Part shown: piece by piece, positions 29,098 to 39,430 of the stretch | Numbering within the stretch: the stretch's first letter is position 1 | Layout: each line of letters opens with the position of its first letter | Origin: Oxalobacteraceae bacterium | GTDB lineage: Bacteria > Pseudomonadota > Gammaproteobacteria > Burkholderiales > Burkholderiaceae_D | DNA length: 64,000 bases | Assembly (NCBI GenBank): GCA_900299005.1 | Contig: OMID01000060.1 | Coordinates: 19,790-83,789 of the forward strand | Reading direction: 5' to 3' | Notes under the pieces: generated by a model | Database searches by the model: none | The model's input: the letters and a program-made list of their open reading frames with translations, nothing else | Told to the model about the DNA's origin: nothing | Made by a program: the position numbers and the translations under genes

Positions 29098-29982
29098 CTA
29101 GGGGGACGGTAGGCTCGAGATGGCGAGTCGATAGCTGAAATCCACCTCACAGGTGTCGACGTTGCCTTCAACGGGTGCCGCCGCAGCCGGCAGCGGTGCG
29201 CACGCCACGGGGACATGCGCCGCACCAGCGAGCAGGCCTGAGGTCGGGTCGAGTCCTATCCACCCGATGTCGGGGACATAGGCCTCGCACCACGCGTGCA
29301 GCTCGATTTGATCGGCGTGGGATACTGAGGGTGCTTCCGCAGGCTGCGCTGGCGGCGAGGGCTGCATCAGATAGCCGGATACAAAGCGTGCAGCAAAACC
29401 GCAGTGTCTGAGCAATTGAACCAGCAGCCAGCCGCTATCCCGGCAAGAGCCGCTTTGCTTGTGCAAGGTCTGTTCCGGCGTCTGTACACCATGCTCCCGA
29501 CGCACCAGATAGCGGATGTCGCTGTGAACGCGTTGATTGATCGCCAGTAGAAAATCAGTGGCTCGCCTAGTGCTGCGGTCTATCGTCCCCAGGTACTGTT
29601 GCAGCAGCGCTCCGGCGGGCTCAAGATGCCGGTAGGGCGCCAGTGCTTTTATCAATGGCGAATCATAGACCGGTGGGACGTCACAGGCATCGGGGTGGAG
29701 CAGAGTGCCGAAAGGATGGATTATCAGATCGTCGATCACCAGATCCACGCTGATACGAAACAGCTCACAGGCGTCCGGGAAGCTGACTTCGGCTATCTCA
29801 TTCGAGAACGCGTCCTGCATCCATCGCACAACTCCGCTGGCGGGTTCCACCTTCATCGCGTAGCTGATGACTCGACCGCGGTAGTGCGGCGCAGGCCGCA
29901 GTCGGATGATTTGCGGTCCCAGCCGAACATGGCGGTCGTAAAGATATTGGGTAACGTGATGTAAAGCGATAGGCATGGACAC
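29098..29982 (-). CDS. Transglutaminase-like protein
   Basis: 'QTLHKQSGSCRDSGWLLVQLLRHCGFAARFVSGYL', 'LHAWCEAYVPDIGWIGLDPTSG'. Confidence 0.8.
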   Translation of the reverse strand: MSMPIALHHVTQYLYDRHVRLGPQIIRLRPAPHYRGRVISYAMKVEPASGVVRWMQDAFSNEIAEVSFPDACELFRISVDLVIDDLIIHPFGTLLHPDACDVPPVYDSPLIKALAPYRHLEPAGALLQQYLGTIDRSTRRATDFLLAINQRVHSDIRYLVRREHGVQTPEQTLHKQSGSCRDSGWLLVQLLRHCGFAARFVSGYLMQPSPPAQPAEAPSVSHADQIELHAWCEAYVPDIGWIGLDPTSGLLAGAAHVPVACAPLPAAAAPVEGNVDTCEVDFSYRLAISSLPSP

Positions 29983-30224
29983 GGTAGTGCGATGCTTTGA
30001 TATCGATAATCCGGGGGGACGGTTTCCAGGGATGAAGTGTACGGTATCTGGCAGTGCGCCTTCCCACTTGAGTTCGCAGTCCTGTCAATCAGCGACGCCT
30101 GACCGTTGTGCGGTAAGCTCCGTCGATCGACCGTCGCACCTGGTGTTTGTTCCGATAGCGTTTCGCTAAGTCTGCCCAGTGCGGCAACTCACACACGACT
30201 GAAAAACCTGCCAAGGAGACAGAG

Positions 30225-30965
30225 ATGCGAAAGGCAAGACTGCGCGCCATCGTGATGGGTGCGCTGATGATGTGGGTCGCAGGCATGAGCAGCAGTGCGC
30301 TGGCGATGACGCCCGAGCAGATCATTGCTGCCCTCGAGCGACCTGAGAACAGTACCGGCAACATCGCCGACGCCGTGGAGGAAGCGACGGGTGCGCGGGG
30401 CTGGATGTCGTCTGACATGAAGCCCATCTATGATGCGCGCATTGTAGGCCGTGCCGCTACGGCCCTGATGCGCCCAGTGCTCAAGAATGACACTCGCAAG
30501 TACCCAAACCATATGCTCGATATCCTCGATGAGGCGCCGGCCGGGTCGGTGCTGGTGTATGTGATGCAGGACGGTCTGGAAATCGCGGCGATGGGCAACC
30601 TGATGGGTACGACCGCCAAGGTACGCGGTCTCGCGGGTGCGGTCATTGATGGCGCAGTGCGGGACATCACTGAGCTGAAGCGACTGGCATTTCCTGTCTG
30701 GTCTCGCCGAGTCAGTCCGGCCACTTCGGTCGGTCGCATGATCAGTGTGGACAAGCAGATACCGGTGAAATGCGGCGAGATCATGGTGCATCCGGGAGAT
30801 TACATCGTGGCCGACGCCGATGGTGTTGTGGTGGTGCCGACGGCCGCGGCCGAGAAGGTCGTTGTCCTTCTCAAACAGTACGACGACAAGGAATCGAAGA
30901 TGATTCCGATCATTGAACGCGAGAAGTCGATGCGCAAGGCGCTGGAGCAGTACAACCGCTACTGA
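30225..30965 (+). CDS. RraA-like protein (HMG/CHA aldolase superfamily) with predicted signal peptide
   Basis: 'VRGLAGAVIDGAVRDITELK'; N-terminus MRKARLRAIVMGALMMWVAGMSSSALA. Confidence 0.75.
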   Translation: MRKARLRAIVMGALMMWVAGMSSSALAMTPEQIIAALERPENSTGNIADAVEEATGARGWMSSDMKPIYDARIVGRAATALMRPVLKNDTRKYPNHMLDILDEAPAGSVLVYVMQDGLEIAAMGNLMGTTAKVRGLAGAVIDGAVRDITELKRLAFPVWSRRVSPATSVGRMISVDKQIPVKCGEIMVHPGDYIVADADGVVVVPTAAAEKVVVLLKQYDDKESKMIPIIEREKSMRKALEQYNRY

Positions 30966-31104
30966 GTTCGCAACTGCGTCAGAGCGGGCGGAATGACCGG
31001 TCCGGACCCAGCGGCATGCCGCACGCCTGCCTACTGCCTGCTGACCACCCCCTGCGGGCTCTGGCCGGTGATGCACGCGAACGCAAGGTCCGTCCACCAG
31101 AAAA

Positions 31105-32604
31105 TCAGCAGCGGATCCCGATGATGCTTACATCGTCGCGGCGCTGGTCTTGCCCCTGCCAGTCGGCAAGCGCTGCCAGCAATGCCTGTTTTGCGTCGCT
31201 AGCTGTTTGGATTGCATCGTTTGCCAGTGTGTGCTCAATGCGCCTGTTCCCGAAGCTTTTCCGGTGCGCGGGATCGCTGCCAATTTGATCCGTTACGCCA
31301 TCGGTCACCATCACCAGCAGATCACCCTCGGCCAGACTGATATGGTGTTCCAGCGGCGCTTGCGCGGGCGGCTTGAGATACCCGAGGCTGATGCGGCTTG
31401 CGCGATGGTGAATTACTGCGCCCGCGTGGCGGTGGAACAGATCGATCTTTGCGCCAGCGAACACCAGCTCGCGGCCACCGGGAGCGATGCGGATGATCGC
31501 GGCATCGCACCCATCATCGCTGGCCTTGTTTTCGCCTGCCTGATGCAGGCTCTCGCGCATGCCCGCATCGAGGGCTTGGAGTGCTTGCGCAGGCCGCACC
31601 GACGGATCGTGCGCAAAGATTCGGGCCATCGTCGATATCACCAACACTGAGAGCATGGCACCCGGCACGCCATGTCCAGTGCAATCCACCAGCGCCAGCG
31701 TGAAGCTGCCATCGCTACCTTTGTGTGTCCACCAGATATCGCCACCGATCAGGTCGCGCGGCTGCCACGCAATATCAATCGATTGGAAGGGGCCGCTCAG
31801 CTGTGCAATGTCGGGCATTTGTCCCTGCTGCAGCAGCCGCGCATACTGAATGGATTCCATGATCACGGAAAGCGAACGGTTCGATTGCTCTACAACGTTT
31901 TTAAGCAAGGACTCGCGCGCTTCCAGTCGGCTTTCCACAAGAATGACCTCGGCGCTTGGATCGCTGCTTGTTCGGCGGGTAAAGCTGACGCGGTAATGGA
32001 ACGCCGCCCAGTTCGGACCATGCGTAGTTTTGTCGGCAAGATAGCGGATATCCAGATCCCACTCACCCGAAGTGCTGCGGATCAGGAATGAAGCGAAAAT
32101 ACCTCTGGTGAAATCATGATGATCTGGTTCAGCGAAGGTGCTCGCCACGATGTCGAACTGATGATCACCCAGCGCGGTGCAGCGTGCGCAGAACAGATGA
32201 TGATAACGGTCCACCATGTAGGCAAAGTTGACGGTATAAGCGTGACAGATGTTGTGAATCATCGTTTCGAGCGCCTGACGCTCTGTCGCTGCGTTGCCGG
32301 CTGCCACGCGCATCGCCGCGCGATAGTTGTGATGATCTTCCTGCAACTGGGGTATGAGCGAATATTGCAGATCCGAGGTGGTGAAACCGAATGAGTAAAG
32401 CGCTTCGGCACCATAGCGAGCCAGCGCGGTCCTGTGCATGGCACGCCGCGCCTCGGCGGGGTACCACGCTTCCATGTCGATCTCGTGTATACCAAGCTCG
32501 GCGAGTGCCTGCACACCCAGAGATCCGAGAGAAGACATGCTGCGCACCGTCGCCGCCAGCATCCGGCCTTTGACCATCAGATCGCCATCCGTATCGAGCG
32601 CCAT
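31105..32604 (-). CDS. Protein with unidentified N-terminal sensor-like region and C-terminal SpoIIE/PP2C phosphatase domain
   Basis: 'WWTHKGSDGSFTLALVDCTGHGVPGAMLSVL', 'EGDLLVMVTDGVTDQ'. Confidence 0.75.
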   Translation of the reverse strand: MALDTDGDLMVKGRMLAATVRSMSSLGSLGVQALAELGIHEIDMEAWYPAEARRAMHRTALARYGAEALYSFGFTTSDLQYSLIPQLQEDHHNYRAAMRVAAGNAATERQALETMIHNICHAYTVNFAYMVDRYHHLFCARCTALGDHQFDIVASTFAEPDHHDFTRGIFASFLIRSTSGEWDLDIRYLADKTTHGPNWAAFHYRVSFTRRTSSDPSAEVILVESRLEARESLLKNVVEQSNRSLSVIMESIQYARLLQQGQMPDIAQLSGPFQSIDIAWQPRDLIGGDIWWTHKGSDGSFTLALVDCTGHGVPGAMLSVLVISTMARIFAHDPSVRPAQALQALDAGMRESLHQAGENKASDDGCDAAIIRIAPGGRELVFAGAKIDLFHRHAGAVIHHRASRISLGYLKPPAQAPLEHHISLAEGDLLVMVTDGVTDQIGSDPAHRKSFGNRRIEHTLANDAIQTASDAKQALLAALADWQGQDQRRDDVSIIGIRC

Positions 32605-32756
32605 CGTCCGCTGCCTTGATGATTTACCTTGTGGGTTGCTGCCTCGCTGGTGGGAGTTTGCCTGAATTTTAAGAACTGAGGTCGATTATTGAAATTTGCA
32701 GGCCACGCCCTCATGTCTGCTCTCGTCTTCACACCTGGGCAGGAAAGAGCGATGTC

Positions 32757-33866
32757 ATGACGACTACGGTCAAAACAGAAGTTTCAATTTTTTTATTGCT
32801 TGCGGCGATCGTGATTTCACTGGCCGGAGTGCCTGCTGCGTTGGCTGGTGTGAACGCTGCCCCGCGCCCGGTGACGCCGCGCGGCGAGCTGCACCCCGAC
32901 GAGAAGGCGACGATAGACTTGTTTGACAAATCGAAAGCCTCGGTCGTGTTTATTTCCACTCGCGAAAAGGTCGTCGATTTGTGGACCCGAAATGTGTTCT
33001 CCGTGCCGCGAGGCACAGGGTCCGGCTTTATCTGGGATGATGAGGGTCACGTCATCACCAACTTCCATGTTATCGAGGGCGTTAACGAGGCGCGTGTGCG
33101 TCTGGCAGATGGTCGGGACTACAAGGCAGTACTGGTGGGCGTGAGTCCGGCGCATGACATCGCCGTACTGAAGATTGCGGTTGATTTCAAACGTCCTCCA
33201 CCCGTGCCGATTGGCGAGAGCGCAAGGCTACGAACCGGCCAGAAGGTGTACGCCATCGGCAATCCGTTTGGGCTTGACTGGACCCTCACTACCGGGATCA
33301 TCTCGGCGATGAATCGTTCGCTGCCGGGCAACAATGGCACCCAGATCGATCATCTGATTCAGACTGATGCGGCCATCAATCCCGGTAATTCGGGCGGTCC
33401 GCTGCTTGACTCGGCCGGGCGTCTGATCGGCATTAACACCGCCATCTACAGCCCCAGTGGCGCCAGCGCGGGCATCGGCTTTGCGGTGCCGGTCGATACA
33501 GTCAATCGCGTCGTGCCGGAGCTGATCAAGCATGGAAAATACCTGCGCCCGTCATTGGGTATTGGCATGGCCGAAGACATCAATCAAAAACTCAGCGAAT
33601 TCCTGGGCAGGAAGGGCGTCTTCGTGCTGAAGGTGTACCGTGGTTCAGCGGCTGACCGGGCCGGGCTGAAAGCGGCCAGCGTGTCGGCGGATGGCGCGGT
33701 CACACCCGGAGATATCATCACGGCCATCGATGGTGTGCCCGTTGAGTCCGTCGCAAAACTGATGTCGCGACTCGATGATTTCAGTGTGGGAAGCAAGGTT
33801 AAGCTCACAGTACAGCGGGGCGCAGAGAAGACAGAGATATCACTGACACTCGAGGCACAGCGCTAA
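32757..33866 (+). CDS. HtrA/DegP-like S1C serine protease with PDZ domain
   Basis: 'GSGFIWDDEGHVITNFHVIEG', 'HDIAVLKI', 'TDAAINPGNSGGPLLDSAG'. Confidence 0.9.
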   Translation: MTTTVKTEVSIFLLLAAIVISLAGVPAALAGVNAAPRPVTPRGELHPDEKATIDLFDKSKASVVFISTREKVVDLWTRNVFSVPRGTGSGFIWDDEGHVITNFHVIEGVNEARVRLADGRDYKAVLVGVSPAHDIAVLKIAVDFKRPPPVPIGESARLRTGQKVYAIGNPFGLDWTLTTGIISAMNRSLPGNNGTQIDHLIQTDAAINPGNSGGPLLDSAGRLIGINTAIYSPSGASAGIGFAVPVDTVNRVVPELIKHGKYLRPSLGIGMAEDINQKLSEFLGRKGVFVLKVYRGSAADRAGLKAASVSADGAVTPGDIITAIDGVPVESVAKLMSRLDDFSVGSKVKLTVQRGAEKTEISLTLEAQR

Positions 33867-34029
33867 AGAAGCTGGTTCATTAGCTCCAGGCGAGGTGATC
33901 ACTGTCAGAGGCTTTTAGGCGGATCAATTGTGGAGGCCCCTGCCGGGGTTGACCGACGACGGCAGCGCACAGGGGAGTTCCAGAACCGTCAAAGACCTTA
34001 CAATAGCGCGATTCACCGTTCGACTCAGG

Positions 34030-34932
34030 ATGTCGCCCATGGAGCAGGTATTTGGCAACGACGACTCGCTTCCCGAACAGCGACAGGAGGCGGCCAAGAA
34101 GACCACCTGGGTCAGCATGGTCGTTAATGTGTTCTTGTGCGCTGTGCAGGTCCTGGCGGGTATGCTGACCAGCTCGGCTGGCCTGATTGCCGATGGTCTG
34201 CATTCGCTGACTGATCTGACCGCTGATGCCATCGTGTTGCTGGCGAATCGCCACAGCAGCAAGGATGCGGATGAAGACCATCACTACGGTCATCAGCGCT
34301 ATGAGACTGCAGCCTCTTTGTTCCTTGGCTTGAGTCTGGTCGCGGTGGGCGTGGGCATTGCCTGGTCGGCGACTCTCAAAATCATGCAGCCGCCTGCAGC
34401 GGCAGTGCAGTTTGCCGCGTTTTACGTCGCCCTCTTGGCACTCGTTTCCAAAGAGCTGCTGTTTCGTTACATGCTGAGAGCGGCAGAGAAAGTACGCTCA
34501 TCCATGCTGATCGCTAACGCCTGGCATGCGCGCGCCGATGCAGCCTCATCGCTGGTCGTCGCGCTCGGTGTTCTGGGTTCTGCGCTGGGCCATCCCACAC
34601 TGGATGCAGTAAGCGCACTGGTCGTGGGTCTGATGATCTGCAAGACAGGCGCAGGCTTTGCCTGGGAGGCATTGCATGACTTGATGGACCGTGCCGCCTC
34701 GGCAGAAACGTATCAGCACATCTTCGACGTCATTGCCAATACGCCTGGTGTGCGCGGTGTGCACGATCTCAGAACGCGCAAGATGGGTGATCTGATCGTG
34801 GTCGATGTGCACATCGAAGTGGATGGGAATGCCACAGTCAGAGAAGGCCATGACATCGGGTTAGAAGCGGCGAACCGGGTCAAGGTTGAGCTGCCGGTAC
34901 TCACGGTAATGACCCACATTGATCCGGCATGA
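34030..34932 (+). CDS. Cation diffusion facilitator (CDF) transporter
   Basis: 'GLIADGLHSLTDLTADAIVL', 'NAWHARADAASSLVVALGV'. Confidence 0.88.
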   Translation: MSPMEQVFGNDDSLPEQRQEAAKKTTWVSMVVNVFLCAVQVLAGMLTSSAGLIADGLHSLTDLTADAIVLLANRHSSKDADEDHHYGHQRYETAASLFLGLSLVAVGVGIAWSATLKIMQPPAAAVQFAAFYVALLALVSKELLFRYMLRAAEKVRSSMLIANAWHARADAASSLVVALGVLGSALGHPTLDAVSALVVGLMICKTGAGFAWEALHDLMDRAASAETYQHIFDVIANTPGVRGVHDLRTRKMGDLIVVDVHIEVDGNATVREGHDIGLEAANRVKVELPVLTVMTHIDPA

Positions 34933-34950
34933 ACCGCTGGCACAGCGTCC

Positions 34951-35084
34951 AGAGCAGCGCTGATGAAGTTAACGCCGTGAGATTGCTCTTTCGCGCAACA
35001 GTGGCAAGCCGTTGAGTTGGCAGGCTCTCGCGTCGCACCGCGATGCTGGCTCGCCATAAAATGGGCCTTTTTCAGTGTCTCCCT
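34951..35084. repeat. Dispersed repeat family 1, copy 3
   Basis: TTGGCAGGCTCTCGCGTCGCACCGCGATGCTGGCTCGCCATA, near-identical core to 6239..6281. Confidence 0.6.
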
Positions 35085-36441
35085 ACGGATCATTGCCCGA
35101 AAAGCCCTGCAGCATCAAGCCGTACAACGCTGCTGTACCTACCTGGCCACCCTTGAGCAGCACTTCTTTGCCATGGATCTGAGGATCCTCGGAAAACAAG
35201 CTGCAGACATGTGCGTTCTGTCGGAAATGGCTGGCCTTGGTCTCCAGGGCGATCGCACCCAGCTGGCGCATCGTGAAGCTGGATGAATCACCGCCGGCCA
35301 CCACAATGCGGCTCAGGCCAGCCTCAACGATGGCGGCGCGAGCGAGCTTCGAATACAGCAAACCGATGCGGTGGGCGACAAATGCCGGCGCCGACACCCC
35401 TGCGGGGAGTCGGTCTTGCACGGCCGCCACATGATCATCATCCGGGCCTTTTGCCGTGTACATCACCACGCTCTTGCCCGAGCTGAGGGCGTCAAGCATC
35501 TGCCGCTGCAGTGCCTCCTGAGTTGCCTCATCCGCGCTGATCAGCTGCTCTGGCGTGATGCGTAGGCCGATAAAGCCTGCGGCGATAGCCCAGTCGATTT
35601 GCGCTGCTGAGAGCGCAGAGCAGCTGCCCGAGAGTACCAGCAGACGGTCCACCGGTGCCAGTGTGTGCGAGGGTTCAGGCGCTGTGATCTGGCCTTGCTC
35701 GCGCAGGTGAGCACCCAGCGCATGCGCAAGACCTTGCGCCGCCATCGCGCAGACCCTGCGTGAGCGAGACAATTGCCACAGACTGGCAGCCCCAGTGATC
35801 ACCTGGCGCTGGGTGTAGCCGTCGAATACCGCGCTGTCCTCATTAGACAGTTGCGCCACCAGCGCATCACTGGCGTTTTCCAGCGCATCCAGCTGACGCA
35901 AATCGATCAGCTGTTGTGGTTCGAAGCCTTGCTCGGTCAGAATTTTTGCGAGATCCGATTCATGCATGGGCGTGACCGGATGACGCGACATGACCGGATG
36001 ACGATCCAGTCGGTACACCTGATCTCCGGCCCGCGCATAGTGATGGCCAAACAGCGTGTAGCGTCCGAATTCAGGTGTGGCCGATAAAATTGGCACAAAG
36101 CTCTCGGGCCACACTGTGCGCATCAGCCGTATCGCTTCGCCGAGACTGCCAATCGAGGCTGAGGAATCGAATGTGGAGCAGCATTTGTACTGGATGAAAT
36201 TCACCCCCAGCTGATGAAAATTTTCGAGTACTGGCAAGAGCTCATCGGCCATCGCTTCCGAAGGGAGCGAGCGCGCCGTGCCAGCCACGCCGATCACATC
36301 ATAGGACTGCGCTGCTTTTTGCAGCACATTCGCATCGGGGTTAGAAAAAAACAGCAATGTGCGCAGACCGTGCCGTGCATATTGCGCGGCATTGTCGGAA
36401 GCGCCGGTGAAATCATCACCGTAAAAGGCGAGGTGGATCAT
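35083..36441 (-). CDS. Four-carbon acid sugar kinase family protein (DUF1537)
   Basis: 'HLAFYGDDFTGASDNAAQYARHGLRTLLFF', 'VVAGGDSSSFTMRQLGA'. Confidence 0.85.
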   Translation of the reverse strand: MIHLAFYGDDFTGASDNAAQYARHGLRTLLFFSNPDANVLQKAAQSYDVIGVAGTARSLPSEAMADELLPVLENFHQLGVNFIQYKCCSTFDSSASIGSLGEAIRLMRTVWPESFVPILSATPEFGRYTLFGHHYARAGDQVYRLDRHPVMSRHPVTPMHESDLAKILTEQGFEPQQLIDLRQLDALENASDALVAQLSNEDSAVFDGYTQRQVITGAASLWQLSRSRRVCAMAAQGLAHALGAHLREQGQITAPEPSHTLAPVDRLLVLSGSCSALSAAQIDWAIAAGFIGLRITPEQLISADEATQEALQRQMLDALSSGKSVVMYTAKGPDDDHVAAVQDRLPAGVSAPAFVAHRIGLLYSKLARAAIVEAGLSRIVVAGGDSSSFTMRQLGAIALETKASHFRQNAHVCSLFSEDPQIHGKEVLLKGGQVGTAALYGLMLQGFSGNDP

Positions 36442-36507
36442 CAGACAAAAAGAATGAACGCAAGAGCGTGAGCGTCGGAGAGTGAACGGAAGAGCGACTT
36501 CGCTGAT

Positions 36508-38370
36508 TTATTTCAGAAAACCGGTGGAGATCCAGGGCACCATAGCGACGATCACGATGCCGATGAAGAGCGCAACCATGTAGCCGATGATGGGACGGAT
36601 TCCTTCGTCCGGGTGCGTCTGGCTGACCGCACAGGCGCCGTAGTAGCCTACGCCGAAAGGGGGCGAGAACAGGCCAAGACCCATCGACAGAATAACCACC
36701 ATCGCATACTGCACTTCGTTGATGCCCATATCGCGGGCGATGGGGAAGAGGAGAGGGCCAAACAGGACGATCGCCGGGATGCCTTCCAGCACGCTGCCCA
36801 GAATGATGAACGCGACGATCGAGACCGCCATGAACATGCCGGCACCACCGGGCAGGCTGCCCATCATCTCTGCCAGCGATTGCGAGAAACCCGACTGCAC
36901 CAGTGCCCACGCCATCGCAGTCGCAGTGCCGATGATAATCAGGATGGCCCCGGACAAGGCCACGGTCTCGATGAGGATCTCGCCGAGTCGGCGCACATTG
37001 AACTGTCGGTAGATCAGCAAGCCCACCAGCAGCGAATAGACGATGCCCACGGTTGAGACTTCAGTCGCTGTGGCCACGCCCTCGATCACCGCCGCGCGGA
37101 TCACGAAGGGCAGCAGCAGGGCGGGCAGCGCAACGACAAAGCAGTGAAGGATTTCGCGTGGCGTGGCACGTGCAGGCAGTTCGACAGACTCGCGACGGGC
37201 GCGCCAGCCAATCAGCAGGCACAGCATCAGCGCCAGCACGAGCCCGGGCATCAGTCCACCGGCGAACAGCGCCGCTATCGACACGCCGGTCACCGAGCCT
37301 ATCGTGATGAGCACGATACTTGGTGGTATGGTTTCGGTCTGCGCCCCTGTGGACGCCAGCAAGGCCACCAGCTCGCCGCGTTTTTGTCCGCGCTTGGTCA
37401 TCTCCGGGAAGAGTACCGGCGCTACCGCGGCCATATCAGCGGCTTTCGAGCCCGAGATCCCGGACACCAGATACATCGAGCCCACCAGCACATAAGACAA
37501 GCCACCTCGCACATGGCCGAGCAGCGATGCCAAAAAAGCGACCATGGTGCGTGCCATACCTGTCATTTCGACGACGAGCCCGAGAAATACGAACATGGGC
37601 ACTGCCAGCAGGATGAGATGCGACACGCCCTCATCAACGCGGCCGACCACGACATCCAGCGGCATCGAGGTTGACAAGGACAGGTAAGAGAAGGTCGCCA
37701 GTCCGAACGCGAACGCGATGGGCATGCCGAGCATCACGGCAGTACCGACGATGCCGATGAAAAAGATAACGAGGTTAAGGTTGCCCAGGTCGGCCAGTAC
37801 CGGTCCTGCGACATGCAGCGTAGCCGCAAGTGCAAGCGCGATCAGCGCGGCCAATATCGTCTCTCTGGCGCCGCGCATCAGGAGTTTGACGATGGTGATC
37901 GCCATCATCAGCAAGGTCGCAACTGGCAGTGCCGCTGCGCGCCAGCCATCTGCGATCGACAGACCCGGTAGTTCGATCTCGCTTTGCTGCATGAGATAGC
38001 CGATGCTGGGCTCAGCCAGCAGCGCCAGAAAGCACAAACAAGCCGTCCATGCAGCAAAGTCCCAGCGCGCGCGCCAGAGATCGTTGCTGTTGTTTACTAG
38101 CGCCGTCATTCGCATATGCGCGTGGCGATGCAGGGCGACTGCGGCACCCATCATGGCCAGCCACAGGAACAAGACGCTGGAGAGTTCGTCAGCAACGATG
38201 AGTGGTTTGTGGAAGACGTAGCGAGCGATCACCCCGGTGAACAGCAGAATGACCTCGACAGCGACCAATGCCGCAGCTGGCAGCGCAACCAGCCAGCCGA
38301 GCAGCTTGTCAATGCGGGCGAGCGCACTGCTTGTTGATGCAGCGGCTTCGCGATCGACGTGCGCACTCAT
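36508..38370 (-). CDS. TRAP transporter fused small and large permease (DctQM)
   Basis: 620 aa; DctQ-like N-terminus 'LFLWLAMMGAAVALHRHAHMRM' followed by DctM-like permease. Confidence 0.88.
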   Translation of the reverse strand: MSAHVDREAAASTSSALARIDKLLGWLVALPAAALVAVEVILLFTGVIARYVFHKPLIVADELSSVLFLWLAMMGAAVALHRHAHMRMTALVNNSNDLWRARWDFAAWTACLCFLALLAEPSIGYLMQQSEIELPGLSIADGWRAAALPVATLLMMAITIVKLLMRGARETILAALIALALAATLHVAGPVLADLGNLNLVIFFIGIVGTAVMLGMPIAFAFGLATFSYLSLSTSMPLDVVVGRVDEGVSHLILLAVPMFVFLGLVVEMTGMARTMVAFLASLLGHVRGGLSYVLVGSMYLVSGISGSKAADMAAVAPVLFPEMTKRGQKRGELVALLASTGAQTETIPPSIVLITIGSVTGVSIAALFAGGLMPGLVLALMLCLLIGWRARRESVELPARATPREILHCFVVALPALLLPFVIRAAVIEGVATATEVSTVGIVYSLLVGLLIYRQFNVRRLGEILIETVALSGAILIIIGTATAMAWALVQSGFSQSLAEMMGSLPGGAGMFMAVSIVAFIILGSVLEGIPAIVLFGPLLFPIARDMGINEVQYAMVVILSMGLGLFSPPFGVGYYGACAVSQTHPDEGIRPIIGYMVALFIGIVIVAMVPWISTGFLK

Positions 38371-39380
38371 GCAAGCTTTCCGGCGGCTTTTTCAAGCAGT
38401 GTCCACGCCTCTTCGCCAAACTCCTTGCGCCAGTTTGCGTAGTAGCCACTACTGCGGAGTTTTTCGCGGAAGGAGACAGGCTCGGCGGCGTTGAATACCA
38501 TGCCTTTTTCTTCCAGCGCTTTGCGCAGCTGAGAATTCATCTCGGCGATGTCCTTGCGTTGCAAGAGGGCGAACTCATTGAAGTTCTTGGCAGCGATTTC
38601 TTGTATGCGTGCCGGCATTCTGTCCCAGGCACGCTTGTTGGCCAATATCCAGAAGCCATCCCACATGTGATTGGTCAGAGAGCAGTATTTCTGCACTTCG
38701 TAGAGTCGAGCGACGGAGGCGATCGCGAGCGGATTTTCCTGTCCGTCGACCACGTGCGTCTGCAGCGCCGAGTACACCTCGTTGAAACTGATGCCGGAGG
38801 GCGCAGCACCGAGTGACTCGAAGAGCGAAATCCACAACTTGCCGATCGGGACACGAATCTTCATGCCCGAAAGATCGCCGACGTTTGCGATGGGTTTCAC
38901 GTTATTCGTGATCTGACGGAAGCCGTTATCCCAGATGCGATCCATCACCACGAGCCCCGCACCAGTAATCTGCGCGCGGATATGTTTACCCAGATCGCCA
39001 TCCATGCCCTGCCAGACCTGGTCGTAGGTCTTGAAGGCGAAGCCGACGCCCGAGAGCGCGGCCTTGGGCACTAGTGAAGAGAGCGCATTCGCACCTGAAA
39101 CACTGAAAAATTCCAGTGCGCCACTGCGTAATTGCGTGAACATGGCCGGATCGCCACCGAGCTGGTTGTTCGGAAACACGCGAATATTGAGCTTGCCATC
39201 TGTCTGTTCTTTCATGGCTTTAGCCGCCTCGATCAAACGTGCTGACAGGGGGTGTGTGGCAGGCAGGTTAGTGCCGAACTTGAACTCGAATTCAGCGGCA
39301 TGGGCGGTGTGTACCCAGGGCCCGGTGATGGCGGCCGCGCCGGTGGCAGCCAGAAAATCGCGACGCGTGAATTGAGTCAT
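38367..39380 (-). CDS. TRAP transporter solute-binding protein (DctP family)
   Basis: 'KFGTNLPATHPLSARLIEAAKAMKEQTDGKLNIRVFPNNQLGG'; start at MTQFTRRDFL. Confidence 0.88.
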   Translation of the reverse strand: MTQFTRRDFLAATGAAAITGPWVHTAHAAEFEFKFGTNLPATHPLSARLIEAAKAMKEQTDGKLNIRVFPNNQLGGDPAMFTQLRSGALEFFSVSGANALSSLVPKAALSGVGFAFKTYDQVWQGMDGDLGKHIRAQITGAGLVVMDRIWDNGFRQITNNVKPIANVGDLSGMKIRVPIGKLWISLFESLGAAPSGISFNEVYSALQTHVVDGQENPLAIASVARLYEVQKYCSLTNHMWDGFWILANKRAWDRMPARIQEIAAKNFNEFALLQRKDIAEMNSQLRKALEEKGMVFNAAEPVSFREKLRSSGYYANWRKEFGEEAWTLLEKAAGKLA

Positions 39381-39430
39381 GGTGCTCTCCTTGTTTTTGT
39401 TGTTCATCACTGAGGTGATTGTCGAGTAAT

